Shown here piece by piece: positions 5,268 to 9,234 of a stretch of 9,234 nucleotides of DNA (its first letter is position 1; every line of letters starts with the position of its first letter). The notes beneath the pieces were generated by a model, which had not been told where the DNA came from, searched no databases, and worked only from the letters and a program-made list of their open reading frames with translations. The translations under genes were made by a program, and so were the position numbers. This DNA is from an uncultured Clostridia bacterium (GTDB lineage: Bacteria; Bacillota; Clostridia; TANB77; CAG-508), in NCBI GenBank assembly GCA_947628395.1, contig CANQZP010000053.1, positions 1-9,234 on the forward strand. The letters run 5' to 3'.

Positions 5268-8200
5268 TTGAAAAAAATTACAGATTTTATCATAAACAAA
5301 AGATATTTTATATTGGTTATATTTATTATTTTAGCAGTATATTCGGGCTTTTTATCAACAAAGGTAAAAACTAATTATGATATGGCAAAATATCTTCCAG
5401 CTACATCAGAGACAAGAATAGGGATGGACATAATGGAAGATGAATTTGCAGGAACAGAAACAAGTAATTTTAACCTTATGTTTAAAGGCTTGAAAAATGA
5501 AGAAAAAGAAGAAATATATAATTATTTAGATGGAATAGAAGAAATAGATGAAGTAGATTATGATAATACAGAAAAATACAATAAAGATGATTATACTTTA
5601 TATGTAATTACAGTAGATGATGATGCAGATTCTAAGATTGCAACAGATACTTATAATAAAGTTACAGAAAAATATAAAGATTATGAAATATATACAAGTG
5701 GTGATATTGCAAGTAGAAATAAGCCTGTACTTGAACACTGGATAATAGCATTAGCGATAGGGTGTGCACTTATAATATTAATAATTATGTGTGAATCTTA
5801 TATTGAGCCATTTCTATTTTTAGCAACAATATTAATTGCAGTAGTATTAAATAAAGGAACAAACATAATATTTGAAAGTGTATCAAATATTACACAAGGA
5901 ATTGTAATGATTTTACAACTTGCATTGTCAATGGATTATTCTATAATGTTAATGAATAGATATGAGCAAGAAAAGGCAAAAGAAAGTAACAAAGTTACTG
6001 CAATGAAAAGTGCCTTATATCATGCATTTCAATCAATATCAAGTAGTTCAATTACAACAATTGTTGGATTAGTTGTATTAGTATTTATGAGTTTTACAAT
6101 AGGAAAAGATTTAGGTTTAGTATTAGCGAAAGGTGTTTTATTTAGCTTAATAAGTATATTCTTTGTTCTTCCTGGTGTAATTTTAATGTTTGATAAATGG
6201 ATTGTAAAAACTAAAAAGAAAAGTCCAAATATTAAGCTAAAAACATTAGGCAAAATAAGTTATAAATGCAGATATATAGCAATACCATTATTTTTATTGA
6301 TTTTTATAGGAAGTATATTATCAAAACAGACATTAAATATTTTATATACTAATTCAGAGGAAGATAAGGTATCAAAATTCTTTACAGAAAATAATCAAAT
6401 GGCAATAATATATAAAAATGAAGAAGAAGAAAAAATAGCAAAGATTTTGCCTAAGTTAGAAGAAGAAGAAAAAGTAGAAGAAGTTTTAGGATATTCTAAT
6501 ACAATTAATCAAAAGTTAACTTATGATAAGCTAAATGATAAATTAACTGATTTAGGCTCAGATGCAGAAGTTGAAGATTATCTTTTAAAAATTATATATT
6601 ATAATTATTATAATAGAGAAGTTAAAAACAAAATGACATTTAATGAATTTGTTAAATTCATTAAAGAAGAAGTATATAATAATAAAAATGTAAGTGATAA
6701 GATAGATGATAAAACAAGAGAAAATATAGATAAATTAGAAAACTTTATAACGGGAAAAGAAATAAATAATAAAAGAACTGCAAAACAAATAGGAAATATA
6801 CTAGAAATAGATGAAAGTAAAGTAAAAGATATTTTAATTTTATATAGCGCAAAAAAAGATAATACTAAAATAGGTGTAGATGATTTTATTAAATTTATGA
6901 AAAATGATGTAGCAAAAGATAAAAAATATTCTAAAAGTATTGATTTAAACTCTTTAGAAAGTATAAATAAATTATCAAAGTTTATTGATAAGAAAACAAT
7001 ACAAACTAATATGACTGCTAAACAAATGGCAAAACTATTTGGATTAGAGAAAAATGTAACAGAAGATTTATATAAATATTACATAAGTGTAAATAAAATA
7101 GATACTAAATTAAGTTTAGCTCAGTTTTCAAAGTTTGCGTTAAATGATGTATTACAAGATAAATCTTATGCAAGTAGTTTTAATAAAGAAACAATAGAAA
7201 GTATAAAGTTACTATCAAATTTTAGAAATAAAGATGTTATAAAAAATGAGATGAATATTAAACAATTATCTAACCTATTTGGAATAGATGAAAACCTAAT
7301 TACACAAATATTATTCTTAAAATATATGAATATAGGAAGTAATACAGAATTAGCAAATTGGAGTAGCACACCTTATGATTTTGTAAAATTGGTTTTAAAT
7401 AATAAAGATAATCCTAATGTTAGTTCAAAAATAGATAAAGAGGTTTTAACTAAATTAAATTTACTTGTAAATATAATGGATAGCTCTTTAAACAATAAAA
7501 CATATTCATATAATGAACTTGCTAAATTTATAGGAATTGAAAATAGCTCTGTAAGAAATATTTATGTTTTATATAATGCTAAAAATGCAAATTTAAAAAT
7601 GACACCTTTAAAATTTACACAATTTTTATTAAAACATAAAAATGATAAAATGTTATCAGGTAAAATATCTAATGATGTTGTAAAAGATTTACAAGTTGTT
7701 CAAAAGGTTATGAATGGAGTAATAGAAAATAAAAAATATACAAATAAAGAACTTTCAAAATTACTTTCAATTGATAAAGATAAAGTAGAATTATTATATG
7801 GTTTATATAATTCAAGATATATAAATAAAAATAGAACAGTATCTTTAAAAGAATTTATTGGATTTTTATTAAGTGATGTTGTAACCAATAAAGATTATTC
7901 AGCAAGTTTTGATGATGAAAAAATATTAAAGCTAAATACGGCACAAGGTATAATGAATAATGCAATTAAAGGCAAAAAATATACAGTAAATGAGATAATG
8001 AAAATTATAAAAGTTTTTGATAATATTGATAGAAATACAGTAGAAGTTTTATATATTTATTATGGTAGTCAAAATTCTTATAATCCTAAATGGAAATTAA
8101 CAGTAGAAGAATTTGTTAATTATTTGAATGAAGAAATATTAACAGATGAAAGATTTGATGATTTTATTAAAGACGATATGAGAAATGATATAACAGAAAG

Positions 8201-8900
8201 TAAAGATACTGTTAATGATGCAAAAGAATTATTAATAGGAGATAATTATTCAAGAGTCGTTATAAATAGTGATTTCCCACCTGAATCTGATGAAACCTTT
8301 AATTTTGTTCAAAAGACAAAAGATTTGTTTAATCAGTATAGTATTAATGCATATATAATTGGTGATTCTCCAATGTCTTATGAAATGAGTAAAACATTTA
8401 ATAATGAATTAAACTTTATAACTGTTCTTACTATGGTTGCAATATTTATTGTAGTTGCATTTACATTTAAATCAATATTAATACCAATAATACTTGTTGC
8501 AATTATTCAATGTGCAGTATATACGACAATGGGAATATTGTCTTTGTCAGGTCAAAGTGTGTATTTTATATCAATTCTGATTGTTCAAAGTATATTAATG
8601 GGTGCAACAATCGATTATGCCATATTGTATACATCATATTATGTCGAACATAGAAGAACTAAGGGAGTAAAAGATGCAATTATTGATTCATATAGTAAGT
8701 CAATACATACAATTTTAACTTCAAGTTCAATACTTATTATTGTAACTTTAATTGTTGCAAATTTTGCATCAGCTATTGCAGCTAAAATATGTAAGACTAT
8801 ATCAGAAGGAACAATATGTTCTACAATTTTAATTTTAACATTATTACCTGCAATTCTTGCTACGTGTGATAAGATTATAATTAAAGATAAAAAAGCATAA
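5268..8900 (+). CDS. MMPL/RND-family transporter with a large repeat-bearing extracytoplasmic insert
   Basis: Predicted membrane exporter of 1210 aa in the MMPL branch of RND transporters (PF03176), which use the proton gradient to move lipids, peptides or drugs out of the membrane. The two-half RND plan is visible. TM1 (13-30) and a porter loop (31-155) are followed by TM2-6 (about 156-307). TM7 (335-351) leads into a second loop of nearly 700 residues, then TM8-12 (about 1049-1200). Both halves keep the family's Asp-Tyr motif in the proton-relay helix: LALSMDYSIMLMNRYEQE (Asp223) and MGATIDYAILYTSYYVE (Asp1116). Loop 2 begins like a porter subdomain (QMAIIYKN...VEEVLGY, 377-409) and resumes at YSRVVINSDFPPESDE (994-1009). 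The 411-990 stretch between them is an insertion of seven helical repeats, making the protein considerably longer than ordinary Gram-positive MMPL proteins. It is divergent from a TetR repressor, with its own terminator, so it forms a monocistronic unit. Start TTG. Substrate unknown. Confidence 0.88.
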   Translation: MKKITDFIINKRYFILVIFIILAVYSGFLSTKVKTNYDMAKYLPATSETRIGMDIMEDEFAGTETSNFNLMFKGLKNEEKEEIYNYLDGIEEIDEVDYDNTEKYNKDDYTLYVITVDDDADSKIATDTYNKVTEKYKDYEIYTSGDIASRNKPVLEHWIIALAIGCALIILIIMCESYIEPFLFLATILIAVVLNKGTNIIFESVSNITQGIVMILQLALSMDYSIMLMNRYEQEKAKESNKVTAMKSALYHAFQSISSSSITTIVGLVVLVFMSFTIGKDLGLVLAKGVLFSLISIFFVLPGVILMFDKWIVKTKKKSPNIKLKTLGKISYKCRYIAIPLFLLIFIGSILSKQTLNILYTNSEEDKVSKFFTENNQMAIIYKNEEEEKIAKILPKLEEEEKVEEVLGYSNTINQKLTYDKLNDKLTDLGSDAEVEDYLLKIIYYNYYNREVKNKMTFNEFVKFIKEEVYNNKNVSDKIDDKTRENIDKLENFITGKEINNKRTAKQIGNILEIDESKVKDILILYSAKKDNTKIGVDDFIKFMKNDVAKDKKYSKSIDLNSLESINKLSKFIDKKTIQTNMTAKQMAKLFGLEKNVTEDLYKYYISVNKIDTKLSLAQFSKFALNDVLQDKSYASSFNKETIESIKLLSNFRNKDVIKNEMNIKQLSNLFGIDENLITQILFLKYMNIGSNTELANWSSTPYDFVKLVLNNKDNPNVSSKIDKEVLTKLNLLVNIMDSSLNNKTYSYNELAKFIGIENSSVRNIYVLYNAKNANLKMTPLKFTQFLLKHKNDKMLSGKISNDVVKDLQVVQKVMNGVIENKKYTNKELSKLLSIDKDKVELLYGLYNSRYINKNRTVSLKEFIGFLLSDVVTNKDYSASFDDEKILKLNTAQGIMNNAIKGKKYTVNEIMKIIKVFDNIDRNTVEVLYIYYGSQNSYNPKWKLTVEEFVNYLNEEILTDERFDDFIKDDMRNDITESKDTVNDAKELLIGDNYSRVVINSDFPPESDETFNFVQKTKDLFNQYSINAYIIGDSPMSYEMSKTFNNELNFITVLTMVAIFIVVAFTFKSILIPIILVAIIQCAVYTTMGILSLSGQSVYFISILIVQSILMGATIDYAILYTSYYVEHRRTKGVKDAIIDSYSKSIHTILTSSSILIIVTLIVANFASAIAAKICKTISEGTICSTILILTLLPAILATCDKIIIKDKKA
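6498..8240 (+). repeat. Seven divergent ~80-residue helical repeats inside the transporter's second porter domain
   Basis: These are protein-level repeats at residues about 416-499, 500-578, 579-658, 659-741, 742-819, 820-900 and 901-990. Each has two landmarks. The first is an ELAKLLGID..V..LY.LY helix pair, such as QMAKLFGLEKNVTEDLYKYY in the third unit and ELSKLLSIDKDKVELLYGLY in the sixth. The second is an SLEEF..FLLNDV helix whose first Phe recurs at 461, 540, 620, 705, 783, 863 and 949 (periods 79, 80, 85, 78, 80, 86). A short Asp/Lys-rich stretch and a further helix close each unit. Nucleotide identity between units is low, so these are old duplications held by selection, not recent DNA repeats. 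Confidence 0.8.
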
Positions 8901-8921
8901 TATAAAAATAGTTATATATAA

Positions 8922-8957
8922 AGGCAGAAATCTATTTAGGTTTCTGCTTAGTTTTAA
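8922..8957 (+). terminator. Intrinsic terminator of the transporter gene
   Basis: GCAGAAATCT (8924-8933), loop ATTT, AGGTTTCTGC (8938-8947) form a 10-bp stem with one T-G wobble, extendable by two weaker pairs. TTAGTTTTAATTTT follows. It lies 21 nt after the transporter stop and separates it from the miniprotein gene. Confidence 0.8.
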
Positions 8958-8969
8958 TTTTAAAAATTC

Positions 8970-8999
8970 TTGATAAAAAACTTAAGTATGTGATATAAT
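8970..8999 (+). promoter_or_regulatory. Strong extended -10 promoter for the miniprotein gene
   Basis: TTGATA (8970-8975) is followed after 18 nt by TATAAT (8994-8999) with the extended TG at 8991-8992. The transcript would start near 9006, leaving about 36 nt of leader before the ATG at 9042. This supports the short frame downstream as a real gene. Confidence 0.65.
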
Positions 9000-9041
9000 G
9001 CAATTCATAATAATATAGAAGAAATATTTAAGGTGGTAAAA

Positions 9042-9188
9042 ATGGAAAAGGAAATAGAAGAATATTTAAAAAATCAAAATTGTAGAGGATGTTATAATAG
9101 ATGCCAACTAAGTAATCCAATGTGTGGTAGGAGTAGGGTATTTATAAAAGATGCAATTGAAAAATTTAATGCAAAAAAAGAACAATAA
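9042..9188 (+). CDS. 48-residue four-cysteine miniprotein
   Basis: A short gene with convincing signals: its own promoter, AGGTGG at 9031-9036 spaced 5 nt from ATG, and a TAA stop. The product is soluble and charged: a helical N-terminus (MEKEIEEYLKNQ), a cysteine cluster CRGCYNRCQLSNPMCGRS (residues 14-31; Cys 14, 17, 21, 28 in a C-x2-C-x3-C-x6-C pattern) and a helical Lys/Glu-rich tail. Four cysteines at such spacing usually bind zinc or an Fe-S cluster or form structural disulfides; without a signal peptide a metal site in the cytoplasm is likelier (inference). The CxLSNPxCGR phrase resembles small cysteine-rich hypothetical proteins I associate with Clostridia, but I cannot name a family. 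It is separated from the transporter by a terminator, so co-function is not implied. Confidence 0.7.
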   Translation: MEKEIEEYLKNQNCRGCYNRCQLSNPMCGRSRVFIKDAIEKFNAKKEQ

Positions 9189-9205
9189 AAATTATAAAAT
9201 TAGTA

Positions 9206-9234
9206 TTGAAAAAAAAATAATAATATAGTAAAAT
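9206..9234 (+). promoter_or_regulatory. Possible promoter for the next gene, at the window edge
   Basis: TTGAAA (9206-9211) and TAAAAT (9229-9234) are spaced by 17 nt, and the -10 ends on the last base of the window. The A-rich context makes chance matches likely. No clear terminator is seen between the miniprotein stop at 9188 and this site, so transcription may also continue from upstream. Confidence 0.3.

Noticed and set aside
5258..5374. 38-codon frame from ATG 5258 overlapping the transporter start, considered as a leader peptide
   Set aside because: The ribosome core AGG is only 1 nt from this ATG, the frame runs into the transporter gene in the wrong register, and nothing in it suggests an attenuator.
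6029..7888. Three short antisense frames inside the transporter gene (6029-6253, 7166-7369, 7700-7888)
   Set aside because: All are shadows of a continuous 1210-codon gene with clear family features; none has start signals.
6498..8240. Recent DNA tandem repeat or assembly expansion in the transporter
   Set aside because: The units are similar only at protein-pattern level and differ in length and sequence, so they are not collapsed or duplicated reads.
1..9234. CRISPR array, insertion sequence, attachment site, tRNA or rRNA
   Set aside because: No regularly spaced identical repeats, transposase-like frame, flanking inverted repeats, cloverleaf or rRNA-like GC-richer block was seen in reading both strands.

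Overview
The window is very AT-rich DNA with short intergenic gaps, strong purine-rich Shine-Dalgarno sites and A/T-biased codons. Its proteins (VanW-like, Lys-rich secreted FN3 proteins, a single-polypeptide MMPL pump with no periplasmic or outer-membrane partner) are typical of low-GC Gram-positive bacteria. I infer a Clostridia-like or related uncultured gut Firmicute using the standard code; genus cannot be told from this. I see no tRNA, rRNA, CRISPR array, transposase or integrase.

Left part (1-4566): the terminator of a gene lying off the left edge, then a good promoter, then three tightly spaced same-strand genes with 17-nt gaps. They encode (i) a polytopic O-antigen-ligase/Wzy-like membrane protein with a helical, TPR-like C-terminus, (ii) a secreted modular protein (signal peptide, Ig-like domain, RCC1/propeller-like repeats, two FN3 domains) and (iii) a secreted FN3-VanW protein. 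Gene (iii) is broken by a single-base frameshift inside the VanW domain: skipping one base at about 4197 restores a complete VanW sequence. The operon ends in a bidirectional terminator shared with the converging repressor gene. Its theme is the cell envelope: polysaccharide assembly or transfer plus secreted wall-associated proteins.

Middle and right part (4538-8949): a TetR-family repressor on the minus strand is divergent from a large MMPL/RND-family transporter of 1210 aa. The 178-nt gap holds a promoter for each gene, a 16-bp palindrome overlapping the repressor promoter, and scattered TTTAGACA-type boxes. This is the classic layout of an autoregulated efflux or export module. The transporter is the most unusual object here: its second extracytoplasmic porter domain is interrupted by about 570 residues made of seven divergent helical repeats of about 80 residues each.

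Right edge (8922-9234): the transporter terminator, a strong extended -10 promoter, a 48-codon four-cysteine miniprotein gene, and a promoter-like TTGAAA-17-TAAAAT pair that ends exactly at the window boundary and probably serves the next gene.
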